Source: DASSFZ01 sp035283185
GTDB lineage: Bacteria; Chloroflexota; Anaerolineae; Fen-1058
Direction of reading: 5' to 3'
DNA: 64,000 bases
Assembly (NCBI GenBank): GCA_035283185.1
Contig: DATEUJ010000144.1
Span: 26,766 to 90,765, forward strand
The notes beneath the pieces were generated by a model. The model had not been told where the DNA came from. It worked only from the letters and a program-made list of their open reading frames with translations, and searched no databases. Positions 51,271-58,803 of the stretch are shown piece after piece. Position numbers and translations under genes: made by a program. The first letter of the stretch is position 1. Each line of letters opens with the position of its first letter.

Positions 51271-53262
51271 ATGTCCAAAAAGAAGTCTCGATCGGGCAAG
51301 AAGCCCGGCCCTTCAGCCGCTCGTCCCCTCTCCGCGAAGCTCGTCGACGCGCTGGAAGAAGCAGACTCGCTTATGCAGCGAGGACGGCTCGACGAGGCGA
51401 TCGACATCCTCGAATCGGCTGACCGGCGATATCCCAATCGGCCAGAAGTGTTGACCCAACTGATGAACGCCTATCACGACGTTGAAGAAATGGTCGGCTA
51501 CATGTCCGTCGCCGAACGCCTGAGCCGGCTTAGGCCCAACGATCCCGACCTCACGCTTGCCCTCGCCGGGGCATACGCAGCCAACCTGCTTCCGGCGCTG
51601 GCCCTGCACACATGCCGCCGCATTCTCAACCGCTGGCCCGATCACGCACACGCCGATGAAGTGCGCAAGATGGCAGCCGATCTGGAGTCGTTATTACGCG
51701 CAGAGCAAGGTAAATTGGACGTGCCAGGCGAAGAAGGGCTTGAATTGCTGACGATGCATGACACGGTGCGGTTGTACCTGGCGCAGGGCAGGTATCGAGA
51801 AGCCCGCCAGGCCGCCGAAGGCCTGCTGCGCCGCCACCCCAATTTCGCGCCTGCACTGAACAACATGAGCCAGGCTTACTATGCCGAAGGCAGGCTCGAT
51901 CAGGCGATCTCCACGACGCAGCGCGTGCTCGCCTTCGAACCGGAGAACGTCCACGCCCTGTCTAATCTCACGCGTTACCTGTGCCTGAGCGGCCATCCGG
52001 ACGAGGCCAGGCAGTGGGCAGAACGCCTCAAGGTCAGCGCGGCCCAAGCGGCGGACGTGTGGCTAAAGAAGATGGAAGCGCTCACTATCCTCGGCGACGA
52101 CCAGGGCGTGCTGGATGTCTTCCATCGCGCCGAGCAAGCCGGCGCGCTGCAATCGCCCAATGCCGATCCGACGCTCTATCACCTGGCCGCCGTCGCCGCC
52201 TTGCGTCTGGCGCGCGAAGGGGATGCACGCGAATACTGGAAACGCGCGCTGAAGCTATCTACGGATTTCGAGCTGGCGCGTGACAACCTGAACGACCTGC
52301 GCAAGGCCACTCGCGAGCGGCACGCGCCGTGGGCTTTCGGAACAGGCAACTGGCTCACACAGCAGGCCATCCAGGATCTCATCGTGCACATCGAGCCGGC
52401 ATCCCGCCGGGCCGACGACGACGCCGTCACGCAGGCCGCACGGCGCTACCTGCGCAAGCATCCAGAGATGAACGGGTTGGCACCTGTCCTGCTCGATCGA
52501 GGTGACCCGGACGCGCGCGGCTTCGCGCTGCGGCTGGCGCTGATGGCAGAAACGCCCGAGATGCTGGCCGTGCTGCAAGACTTCGCACTCGGCCAGCGCG
52601 GGCCGGACGAGATGCGCTTCCAGGCGGCGCAGGCCGCCGCCAAGGCCGGATTGTTGCCCCCCGGGCCGACACGCTTGTGGCTGGATGGCGAGTGGCGCGA
52701 GTTATTGCTGTTGGGCTTCGAAATACATGGCGAGCCGCTCACACAGCACCGGCCGCCGGTGGAGCAATGGGCTCTCGACGCCATGCAGGCGCTGCGCGAC
52801 GGCGATTTTATCGAGGCTGAGCGCCTGCTCAAGCAGGCGCTGGAGATCGAGCCGGACCAGCCCGACCTGCTCAATAACCTGGCCGCAGCGTACGATCGGC
52901 AGGGGCGCACGGTCGAATCTCGAGCGCTGCTCCGGCAAATCCACGAGCAGCATCCCGACTATCTATTCGCCCGCATGGGGCTTGCCCGGCTGCACGTGCA
53001 GAATGGGCAGCTTGCCGAAGCCAGAGCGCTGCTCGAGCCACTGTGGACGAAAAAGCGCTGGCACTTCAGCGAATATGCGTCGTTCTGCGGCGCGCAGATC
53101 GAGCTGTTGCTTGCAGAAGGCAATCGAGAAGCCGCTCTGTCCTGGCTAGATATGTGGGCGGATGTCAATCCGGATCATCCGGATCTGCACAGGTATCGTG
53201 ACCTTTTGGGCCGGACAGGCCGATTGAGGAACCTCTTCAGGCGGCCCGCGCGACCCAAGTGA
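51271..53262 (+). CDS. TPR-repeat protein
   Basis: A 663-residue soluble protein with many tetratricopeptide units, such as LAGAYAANLLPALALHTCRRIL, LNNMSQAYYAEGRLDQAI and LLNNLAAAYDRQGRTVES. A basic Ser/Lys-rich N-terminus (MSKKKSRSGKKPGPSAARP) precedes them. It is a scaffold for protein-protein contacts; the partner is unknown. It lies between the IS and the tRNA array. Confidence 0.85.
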   Translation: MSKKKSRSGKKPGPSAARPLSAKLVDALEEADSLMQRGRLDEAIDILESADRRYPNRPEVLTQLMNAYHDVEEMVGYMSVAERLSRLRPNDPDLTLALAGAYAANLLPALALHTCRRILNRWPDHAHADEVRKMAADLESLLRAEQGKLDVPGEEGLELLTMHDTVRLYLAQGRYREARQAAEGLLRRHPNFAPALNNMSQAYYAEGRLDQAISTTQRVLAFEPENVHALSNLTRYLCLSGHPDEARQWAERLKVSAAQAADVWLKKMEALTILGDDQGVLDVFHRAEQAGALQSPNADPTLYHLAAVAALRLAREGDAREYWKRALKLSTDFELARDNLNDLRKATRERHAPWAFGTGNWLTQQAIQDLIVHIEPASRRADDDAVTQAARRYLRKHPEMNGLAPVLLDRGDPDARGFALRLALMAETPEMLAVLQDFALGQRGPDEMRFQAAQAAAKAGLLPPGPTRLWLDGEWRELLLLGFEIHGEPLTQHRPPVEQWALDAMQALRDGDFIEAERLLKQALEIEPDQPDLLNNLAAAYDRQGRTVESRALLRQIHEQHPDYLFARMGLARLHVQNGQLAEARALLEPLWTKKRWHFSEYASFCGAQIELLLAEGNREAALSWLDMWADVNPDHPDLHRYRDLLGRTGRLRNLFRRPARPK

Positions 53263-53319
53263 GGACCACGTCCCGCACACCCCCGCCCTGCTCACTCGGG
53301 CGGGGGTGTTGCCATGTGT

Positions 53320-53841
53320 CTACAGGCGGATATACTGCCGCCACTCCGGCCGGATGTCCGAAGTCATCACCAGGTAACTCGCGCGCGGCGTCTTCGGCTC
53401 GAAGCCCGGATCGTGGAAGCGCATGCCTGCCTCGTGCATCGAGCGGCCCGCCTTGCGTTGCTGGCAGCGCCAGCAGCTCGCCACCGTGTTGCCCCAGGTA
53501 TTCGACGGGATGCTCTGGCGCCGGCACTTCCACTGCGGGATGACGTGATCGATCGTCGCCTGGCGCGCGTGCAGCTTCCGGCCGCAGTACCGGCAGGTGT
53601 AGCGATCGCGGATCAGCACGCCGCGCCGCGACCAGGCAGCGCCGCGCTGCGGGACGTTGACGTAGTATCGCAGGCGCAGGACGCTGGGCATCGGCTGGCG
53701 GCGGCTCGGCGAACGCACCTCGCGACCCGGCGCCGCCTCGACCATCTCCGCCTTGCCTGCCAGTAGCAAGTTCACCGCGCGCGGGAGGCCGATGATGTGC
53801 AGCGGCTCATAACTGGCGTTCAGCAGCAATACGTTGACCAT
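53320..53841 (-). CDS. HNH endonuclease
   Basis: A 173-residue protein, start at 53841. N-terminal VNVLLLNASYEPL is the common opening of this family. The HNH core is CRYCGRKL...ATIDHVIPQWKCRR...NTVASCWRCQQRK, with two Cys pairs for zinc. This type is widespread as a chromosomal gene of unknown role. Here it is the last gene downstream of the tRNA array on the same strand. Confidence 0.85.
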   Translation of the reverse strand: MVNVLLLNASYEPLHIIGLPRAVNLLLAGKAEMVEAAPGREVRSPSRRQPMPSVLRLRYYVNVPQRGAAWSRRGVLIRDRYTCRYCGRKLHARQATIDHVIPQWKCRRQSIPSNTWGNTVASCWRCQQRKAGRSMHEAGMRFHDPGFEPKTPRASYLVMTSDIRPEWRQYIRL

Positions 53842-53853
53842 GTCCAATCCTTA

Positions 53854-53927
53854 TGGGCCTGCAGGGAGTCGAACCCTCTCTGACTGCCTTATAAGAGCAG
53901 CGCCCTCAACCGGAGAGCACCAGGCCC
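53854..53927 (-). tRNA. tRNA-Ile(TAT)
   Basis: Seven-bp acceptor GGGCCTG/CAGGCCC, T-arm GGGTTCGACTCCC and anticodon loop CTTATAA. It would read AUA, a rarely direct-read codon. Position 8 is G rather than T. Confidence 0.72.
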
Positions 53928-53933
53928 ACACTG

Positions 53934-54007
53934 TGCCGCCCGTCGGACTCGAACCGACCCTTTCCCGGCGCTTCAGACCGGAGCCCTACCGGCTAGGCCA
54001 GAGCGGC
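53934..54007 (-). tRNA. tRNA-Phe(GAA)
   Basis: Acceptor GCCGCTC/GGGCGGC with discriminator A, anticodon stem CCGGT/GCCGG, loop CTGAAGC and T-arm GGTTCGAGTCC. A clear cloverleaf. Confidence 0.82.
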
Positions 54008-54032
54008 AGCGACTGTGGATCGTTTCGGCCAG

Positions 54033-54106
54033 TACCAGCCCTCGGACTCGAACCGAGATGAACCGCGGTCTGAGCGCGGTGCGTCTGCCATTTGCGCCAG
54101 GCTGGC
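54033..54106 (-). tRNA. tRNA-Leu(CAG) lacking the long variable arm
   Basis: Acceptor GCCAGCC/GGCTGGT, a Leu-like D-arm (GCGCAAATGGCAGACGC) and anticodon loop CTCAGAC. The variable region is only TTCAT, so the class II arm of leucine tRNAs is missing. Confidence 0.7.
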
Positions 54107-54138
54107 ACGGTAGCGGGTACGGGAACGGATCAATGCAG

Positions 54139-54211
54139 AACCCTCGGTCGGATTTGAACCGACTGTCTCCGCGTTCGAAGCGCGGCATGCGTCCCATCGC
54201 ACCGCGAGGGC
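54139..54211 (-). tRNA. tRNA-Arg(TCG)
   Basis: Anticodon stem CCGCG/CGCGG with loop CTTCGAA and T-arm CGGTTCAAATCCG. The first acceptor pair is G-T and the discriminator is T, both unusual. Confidence 0.68.
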
Positions 54212-54213
54212 AG

Positions 54214-54286
54214 TCGGGAAGGCGGGGCTCGAACCCGCGACCTCTGCAGTCCAAGTGCAGTACGCTGCCAACTGCGCCACTTCCCG
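54214..54286 (-). tRNA. tRNA-Pro(TGG)
   Basis: Acceptor CGGGAAG/CTTCCCG with discriminator A, anticodon stem CTGCA/TGCAG, loop CTTGGAC and T-arm CGGGTTCGAGCCCCG. A clear gene. Confidence 0.86.
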
Positions 54287-54290
54287 ATGC

Positions 54291-54322
54291 ACCCCTCACC
54301 GGTTGCAAAGCCGGTGAGGGGT
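54291..54322. repeat. 12-bp inverted repeat inside the tRNA array
   Basis: ACCCCTCACCGG pairs with CCGGTGAGGGGT around an 8-nt loop. It may be a processing or pausing stem between the Pro and Ser tRNAs. Confidence 0.6.
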
Positions 54323-54357
54323 CGTCTTGCGCCAACACCCGTGGCCATCAGACGAGG

Positions 54358-54442
54358 AGGAGACGGCGCGAGTCGAACGCGCAGCCCTCGTCGGGCGCCC
54401 GTTTTCGAGACGGGGTGGCACTCCCGTTATGCCGACGTCTCC
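54358..54442 (-). tRNA. tRNA-Ser(CGA)
   Basis: Class II tRNA with a long variable arm, acceptor GGAGACG/CGTCTCC, anticodon stem CCCGT/ACGGG and loop CTCGAAA. The discriminator is T instead of the usual G. Confidence 0.78.
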
Positions 54443-54450
54443 ACCGCAGG

Positions 54451-54525
54451 GGTGACCGGCGAGACTTGAACTCGCTTCCACGGCGGCCACAGCGCCGCGC
54501 CTCGACCGCTTCGGCATCGGTCACC
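54451..54525 (-). tRNA. tRNA-His(GTG)
   Basis: Anticodon stem CGGCG/CGCCG, loop CTGTGGC, discriminator C with an encoded pairing G at -1, as expected of His tRNAs. Confidence 0.85.
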
Positions 54526-54541
54526 ATATGATCAGGCCTCA

Positions 54542-54614
54542 CACCCTCGGCGGGACTTGAACCCGCAGCCTGCTGTTTAGAAGACAGCCGCTCGTCCGAT
54601 CGAGCCACGAGGGT
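54542..54614 (-). tRNA. tRNA-Arg(TCT)
   Basis: Acceptor ACCCTCG/CGAGGGT with discriminator G, anticodon stem GCTGT/ACAGC and loop CTTCTAA. Confidence 0.83.
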
Positions 54615-54621
54615 CTAACGA

Positions 54622-54693
54622 CAGGTCGGCCAGGACTCGAACCTGGGTTGCATCTTTTGGAGAGATGCCGATTGGCCACCATTTTCCCGACCC
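54622..54693 (-). tRNA. tRNA-Trp(CCA)-like
   Basis: Acceptor GGGTCGG/CCGACCT with discriminator G, anticodon stem CATCT/AGATG and loop CTCCAAA. The D-arm does not form a normal stem, so this may be a degraded or unusual gene. Confidence 0.58.
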
Positions 54694-54701
54694 TTATATC
54701 C

Positions 54702-54769
54702 AGACCTGCCAGGTCTTGTATCCCACGTTACGCATCGGAGTGCGGGTGTCAGGAAGACCTGGCAGGTCT
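54702..54769. repeat. palindrome-bounded repeat unit 1
   Basis: Starts with AGACCTGCCAGGTCT and ends with AGACCTGGCAGGTCT; these are near-identical palindromic ends of a 68-bp unit, repeated at 55146-55209. Confidence 0.62.
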
Positions 54770-54916
54770 CATGAATCCAGTGCGGAGGGGGCCGACTTCT
54801 CCCACCGCTACCTGCGAAAACCAGGCGTTCCCCGCGCCGCGTGCATGTTCTCACGGCTCTTCGCCGGGTGCGCGGCTGCGTTCGAGCGGCGACCATCGAA
54901 GATCCATTCCGCACAG

Positions 54917-54950
54917 TGGCCCTGGCGGGCTTCGAACCCGCTTCTCTACC
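54917..54950 (-). pseudogene. 3' half of a tRNA cut by an inverted-repeat element
   Basis: A T-arm (GCGGGTTCGAAGCCCGC) and 3' acceptor strand (CAGGGCCA) are present. The anticodon, D-arm and 5' acceptor are missing, and the 54951-55090 element begins where they should be. Confidence 0.6.
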
Positions 54951-55090
54951 GTGCTGGAGTTTGGCAAAATGCCGGAGTGCGGCCCTTCGGTAGGCTCAGG
55001 GTAGGCTCTTCAGGCCGCCATGTCTTCGGCCTCCGCAGGCTGAAGCCTGTACTCCGGACGCCACATGTGGCTGTTGCCAAACTCCAGTAC
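54951..55090. repeat. MITE-like inverted-repeat element, 140 bp
   Basis: Ends GTGCTGGAGTTTGGCAA and TTGCCAAACTCCAGTAC are inverted copies with one mismatch, and an inner GCCGGAGT/ACTCCGGAC pair follows. It contains CCCTTCGGTAGGCTCAGGG (54983-55001), a word also seen inside coding regions at 59-62 kb. Confidence 0.65.
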
Positions 55091-55145
55091 CTGCAAGGGT
55101 AGCGAGGAGCCCGACTCCTCCCCACAGGCCCAAGTCGTGACCCTC

Positions 55146-55209
55146 AGACCTGCCAGGTCTCGCGATACATCCCGCAACACAGCAGAAGGGGTAGAGACCT
55201 GGCATGTCT
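55146..55209. repeat. palindrome-bounded repeat unit 2
   Basis: Starts with AGACCTGCCAGGTCT and ends with AGACCTGGCATGTCT, a 64-bp unit related to 54702-54769. No gene is seen between 55091 and 55292. Confidence 0.6.
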
Positions 55210-55292
55210 TTCCAACCCCCTCCGCTGCCGACTCGCACGCCGCGCGCCGGACGTGCGAGCCAGCGCCGCCAGGAAACGCGCGTTTCCTTCAG

Positions 55293-55364
55293 AGCCTGGA
55301 CGTGGACTTGAACCACGACCATCGCTTTACAAGAGCGCCGCACTCCCGATTATGCAATCCAGGC
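55293..55364 (-). tRNA. tRNA-Thr(TGT)
   Basis: Acceptor GCCTGGA/TCCAGGC, loop CTTGTAA between GCGCT and AGCGA, and T-arm GTGGTTCAAGTCCAC. The discriminator is T. It is the most upstream gene of the minus-strand array. Confidence 0.8.
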
Positions 55365-55425
55365 AACATCCCCACAAAACAGTCCGGCGCAAAGGTTACG
55401 CGCCTCCGCGCCGGGCTGGCTTACA

Positions 55426-55463
55426 CAAATAAAAAGCGCGAAGGTCGTCGCTATCCCTCGCGC
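55426..55463 (-). terminator. Rho-independent terminator on the minus strand
   Basis: On the minus strand GCGCGAGG (55456-55463) pairs with CCTTCGCGC (55436-55444), followed by TTTTTATTTG. It stands between a strong promoter (55646-55673) and the first tRNA. Confidence 0.65.
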
Positions 55464-55639
55464 CTGCTGAGCGTAAACACCGGAAGCCTAACTTCCACCT
55501 CCCCCAACAGGCGCACAACGGACATGATCCGTACCGGCGGCGAAGTGCCACGGCGCAGATTTGAGCATTGTCTGCTCTCGGCTGATGGGTGACGATATCC
55601 TTAACATGGCTCCGCTCAATGCACTATGATTGCTTAGCC
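55436..55639 (-). ncRNA. candidate non-coding RNA of about 200 nt
   Basis: A consensus promoter and a terminator define this minus-strand transcript, but no convincing reading frame lies inside. It contains a local stem GGAAG...CTTCC and a GGGGGAGGTGG purine stretch. It did not match the SRP or tmRNA core motifs I could recall. It could be a 6S-like or other regulatory RNA, or a leader with an attenuator for the tRNA array. Confidence 0.4.
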
Positions 55640-55645
55640 GTTGAT

Positions 55646-55673
55646 ATTATATAACTGTTTTTACGATTGTCAA
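55646..55673 (-). promoter_or_regulatory. consensus sigma-70 promoter on the minus strand
   Basis: TTGACA (55668-55673), a 16-bp AT-rich spacer and TATAAT (55646-55651), both boxes perfect, in a locally AT-rich region downstream of the KGG-type gene. Confidence 0.72.
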
Positions 55674-55693
55674 GAGCCAAAATGCGTTTTCGT

Positions 55694-56206
55694 CTATGTT
55701 TTAGGCCTGTTCTGCTTGGTCTGTTTATACCGCATTACCTTGTAGGTATTCGCCAGTGTCAGGGGCCGGCCAGATTTCGAGACAAACAGGTTTGGCAAAT
55801 CGGTTTCAGGGCGTTCGGATTTCAGATAGTGTCCCAGTCCATTCCGCAAGTACTTTCTCAATCCGGGTAGGTCGTCAAATGTCAGTTGAATGATCGTCGG
55901 TATCTTCCAGCCGTCGGCCAACATGTCCAGGATTACCGCATCGCGCTGGGCGGTGGCCGCCTGCCTCGTCTCCGCCGAGCGCCGGGCGAGTCTGCGAAAG
56001 TGCTCGCGCCCGTAGCGACGCTTCGTCGCCTGCCCGCCGCGCCGGCGATAGACGTCGTACTCGCGGGCGTGGCGCGCCATCGTCGTCCTGCCGCCCAGGC
56101 TGCCGATCGCTCGGTAATAGTCGAGGCCGTACTTCTCGCACGTCGCCTGGCCGCCGAGTTGGCCGGCTTGCCGGCGGGATGAGTTCGTCTTCGGACTACT
56201 TGGCAT
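55694..56206 (-). CDS. KGG-type repeat protein, possibly with a DNA-related C-terminus
   Basis: A 170-residue basic protein. Its N-terminal half has three GGxAT/S-x-KYG-type repeats (LGGQATCEKYG, SLGGRTTMARHA, RGGQATKRRYG) like stress-induced KGG repeats. The C-terminal part includes DLPNLFVSKSGRPLTLANTYKVM, a phrase resembling the tail of phage-type recombinases, but the catalytic residues are not evident. Function unknown. Confidence 0.55.
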   Translation of the reverse strand: MPSSPKTNSSRRQAGQLGGQATCEKYGLDYYRAIGSLGGRTTMARHAREYDVYRRRGGQATKRRYGREHFRRLARRSAETRQAATAQRDAVILDMLADGWKIPTIIQLTFDDLPGLRKYLRNGLGHYLKSERPETDLPNLFVSKSGRPLTLANTYKVMRYKQTKQNRPKT

Positions 56207-56267
56207 GTCAGGCTCCTTTGTTTGGCTTGGTCAGCCGCAGGTAGTATAACTGAGAATGGGTGAACAG

Positions 56268-56430
56268 TCAATCTGGAAGATCCACCGTTGCCAATCGACG
56301 CCGTAACCGGCCACCAGCGCCGACACGCCAAGACATAAGCTGCCGAACAGCATAGTACGGCGAGACGCATTCGGCACCCGCGAGACATGCGCCGACTGCC
56401 ATCTCGCCCGCAATCCATGCCCCACGATAC
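56268..56430 (-). pseudogene. decayed duplicate of the 3' end of the gene at 56916-57836
   Basis: The stretch encoding LCLGVSALVAGYGVDWQRWIFQ repeats, at DNA and protein level, the end of the hypothetical gene at 56916-57836 (CLGVSALVAGYGVDWRKWIFQ). Upstream similarity fades. With its intact copy it flanks the nucleotidyltransferase gene. Confidence 0.65.
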
Positions 56431-56457
56431 ACGCCTCATCCCTGACCGTGAACGCGG

Positions 56458-56479
56458 TATAATATCGATATATCGATAT
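56458..56479 (+). promoter_or_regulatory. -10 box and 18-bp palindromic operator of the nucleotidyltransferase gene
   Basis: TATAAT (56458-56463) runs into the perfect palindrome ATATCGATATATCGATAT (56462-56479), which also covers the first bases of the ATG. A protein bound here would block the gene. Confidence 0.6.
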
Positions 56480-56981
56480 GGCCGAGCAGCCACATATCCG
56501 AATCGAGCGACAGCACCGCGCAGCTCAGATCATCGACCGGCTCAGAGCCGGCATAGTCGATGTTCTGGCCGCATACCCGGTTGAAATGGCGTACCTGTAC
56601 GGCTCGGTGGCCCGGGGCTGTCCCCTGCCCTCCAGCGACATCGACATCGCGCTGGTGCTCACCGAGATGCTGTCGCCTTATCGACGATTGAGGCTCGAAC
56701 TGGAGATACAGGCCGCCCTCGAGAATGCCTGTGGCCTGTCCAACGTGGACGTGCGGGCAATCAACCATGCTCCGCTGACAGTACAGGGTCGGATTATCCA
56801 GGAAGGGCTGCTGCTCTACGAGCGAGACAAAGCCCGCCGCGTGACATTCGAGGCACTGATCCGCCGGAGATATTTCGACTATCAGCCAACGGCCGAGCGG
56901 ATGCGACGGGCCTTTTTAGACCACGTCCGTAGAAAGGGGCTGACCGGTGGTCGATCTCAGCCACGTCTCGATCTCGTCTAG
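56478..56981 (+). CDS. MntA-like minimal nucleotidyltransferase (orphan)
   Basis: A 167-residue protein with the catalytic pattern GSVARG-x8-DIDIAL, typical of MntA antitoxins that AMPylate HEPN toxins. The usual HEPN partner is not found on either side. A 3' extension of about 50 residues is basic and overlaps the opposing gene by 66 bp. The palindromic operator at the start suggests autoregulation, as in toxin-antitoxin operons. Confidence 0.78.
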   Translation: MAEQPHIRIERQHRAAQIIDRLRAGIVDVLAAYPVEMAYLYGSVARGCPLPSSDIDIALVLTEMLSPYRRLRLELEIQAALENACGLSNVDVRAINHAPLTVQGRIIQEGLLLYERDKARRVTFEALIRRRYFDYQPTAERMRRAFLDHVRRKGLTGGRSQPRLDLV

Positions 56982-57836
56982 CCCGAACTCCGGCAAGCGG
57001 TAGGCAACATTCACCACCTGAAAGATCCATTTCCGCCAATCGACGCCGTAACCGGCCACCAGCGCCGACACGCCGAGGCACAAGCCGCCGAACAACATAC
57101 CATACGACGAGACGCGATCCGTATCCGCAAGAAACGCGCCGACCGACGCCTCGCCCGACACTATTCCGCGCTCGGGCACGAGCCACGCCTCGTTCTCGAC
57201 GCGCTCCAGCCATTCGCCCAGATTCTCGACGGCTCCTTCGGCTTCACTCAGGACATGGCTCAGGTCGTGGTCCGTGGCGAACTTTCGCGCGCCGCGCTCG
57301 TGCAGCGCCAGCCAGGCATCCCGCGCCTCAGGCTCGAGCCAGAGGATCGCGAGCAGGATCGGCAGCGCGCCGTGCCGCAGAAATCGCCCTGCCCCGTCGG
57401 TGCCCGGCAGGAATGGGATGAGCAGGTCCGCGCCGAGGACGACCCGCGCCAGGTTCTCGACGGTGAACGCCGACAGGTCCGCGTCGCGACCGAAGGCCGA
57501 GCGATACGACAGCGCGAACAGCGCCCAGTTGTCGAGGCAGTGCAGCGGCACCGGTCGATCGTAAGGCTTGAACCAGACGGGCATCAGCTCGCCCCAGCCG
57601 CCGTTCGTCTCCGGCGTCGTCGTCACGACGTAAGCGGGCAATTCGCCGTCGACGAGCGTCTGGCGCCGGGTATGCATGCCGAGGGCCTCCATCGCAAACG
57701 GCTGCGCCCAGGCCAGCGCGCGCTGGGCGAGATCGCGCGTCACGACGAAAGACGCCCTCAGTTCGACGTATTCGGCGAACGTGGGCAGTTCTCCGAGAGT
57801 GTCACGCCTGCCCCCGATAGAGTCAGTCGGGGGCAT
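56916..57836 (-). CDS. hypothetical protein
   Basis: A 306-residue protein without signal or clear domain. The middle part is hydrophobic and helical (LLIPFLPGTDGAGRFLRHGALPILLAILWL), and its C-terminal 50 residues recur as a fragment at 56268-56430. Its start overlaps the end of glpX by 14 bp on the same strand. No function is recognised. Confidence 0.6.
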   Translation of the reverse strand: MPPTDSIGGRRDTLGELPTFAEYVELRASFVVTRDLAQRALAWAQPFAMEALGMHTRRQTLVDGELPAYVVTTTPETNGGWGELMPVWFKPYDRPVPLHCLDNWALFALSYRSAFGRDADLSAFTVENLARVVLGADLLIPFLPGTDGAGRFLRHGALPILLAILWLEPEARDAWLALHERGARKFATDHDLSHVLSEAEGAVENLGEWLERVENEAWLVPERGIVSGEASVGAFLADTDRVSSYGMLFGGLCLGVSALVAGYGVDWRKWIFQVVNVAYRLPEFGLDEIETWLRSTTGQPLSTDVV

Positions 57837-58803
57837 CGCTGTCGATCACGTGCTCGGCTTGAATGCGGCGGCGGGTGTGCGTTTCGCTGCGCAGGACGAG
57901 CGAATCGGTCTCGGTGAGACGACCGTGGTAGCGCACGCCGGATAGCAGCAGGCTGTCGGTTACGCCGGTCGCGGCGAAGAAGCTCTGATTGCTCGCCACG
58001 ATGTCGTCACAGGTCAGCGCGCGCTCCGCGTCGAGCCTGGCGGCTTGGACTGCTGCCTGCTCTTCGTCGCTTTGAGGCGCCAGCCGCGCCAGCATCGCGC
58101 CGCCGAGGGCTTTCACGGCGCAGGCGGCGATGATCCCCTCCGCTGCGCCGCCGATGCCCATCAGCATGTCCACGGCGATCTTCGGGTCGGCGGCCATGAT
58201 CGCCCCGCCGATATCGCCGTCGGCTCGCAGCAGGATGCGCGCTCCGGCGGCGCGAATCTCGTCGATCAGGTCGGCGTGCCGCGGCCGCTCGAGCACGAAG
58301 ACGACCAGGTCGCGCACGGCCTTCTTCTTTTTGCGCGCGACGAGCGCCAGCACCCACGCCGCAGGCGCACCCAGGCACTCGGACACGAGCGATGGCGCCA
58401 CTTCGCCGTCCACGACGATCTTGTCCATGTAGACCGCCGGAGCGGGCGACCACAGCGCACCGCGCGGCGCGACGCCGACGACGGAGATCGCGCCGGAATG
58501 GCCGCGGGCGACCAGGTTTGCGCCGTCGATCGGGTTGACGACGACGTCGACTACCGGGCCTCCACCGGTGCCGACGCGCTGGTTCGTGTCCAGCGGCGAG
58601 TGCTCACCCAGCCGGCCTTCCTCGCCGATCACGATATGCCCGTCCATTTCGATCGTCTCGAGGATGCTCGCCATGGCGTCGACGGCGGCGTGGTAGGGCT
58701 GGTCACGGCTGCCCAGGCCGATCCATCGCCCGGCGCTCAAGGCGGCTGCTTCCGTCACCCTGACCAGATCAAGCCCCAGATTGCGCGGGAGGCTCTCGCT
58801 CAT
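57823..58803 (-). CDS. glpX: class II fructose-1,6-bisphosphatase
   Basis: A 326-residue GlpX-type protein: RNLGLDLVRVTEAAALSAGRW at the start, the metal/phosphate region VVDVVVNPIDGANLVARGHSGAISVV, and GDIGGAIMAADP with the MGIGGAAEGIIAA signature. It hydrolyses fructose-1,6-bisphosphate for gluconeogenesis. The usual metal-site Glu-Lys-Asp of VIGEGEKDE is VIGEEGRLGE here, a changed pattern. Its start overlaps the upstream SulP stop (ATGA). Confidence 0.85.
   Translation of the reverse strand: MSESLPRNLGLDLVRVTEAAALSAGRWIGLGSRDQPYHAAVDAMASILETIEMDGHIVIGEEGRLGEHSPLDTNQRVGTGGGPVVDVVVNPIDGANLVARGHSGAISVVGVAPRGALWSPAPAVYMDKIVVDGEVAPSLVSECLGAPAAWVLALVARKKKKAVRDLVVFVLERPRHADLIDEIRAAGARILLRADGDIGGAIMAADPKIAVDMLMGIGGAAEGIIAACAVKALGGAMLARLAPQSDEEQAAVQAARLDAERALTCDDIVASNQSFFAATGVTDSLLLSGVRYHGRLTETDSLVLRSETHTRRRIQAEHVIDSDAPD

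Noticed and set aside
54702..55209. CRISPR array
   Set aside because: The palindromic units are only two, differ in spacing and have no cas genes nearby.
53854..55364. A tRNA-Sec gene in the array
   Set aside because: No anticodon TCA and no long acceptor/variable arm of a SelC type is present; selC must lie outside the window if the Sec reading is right.
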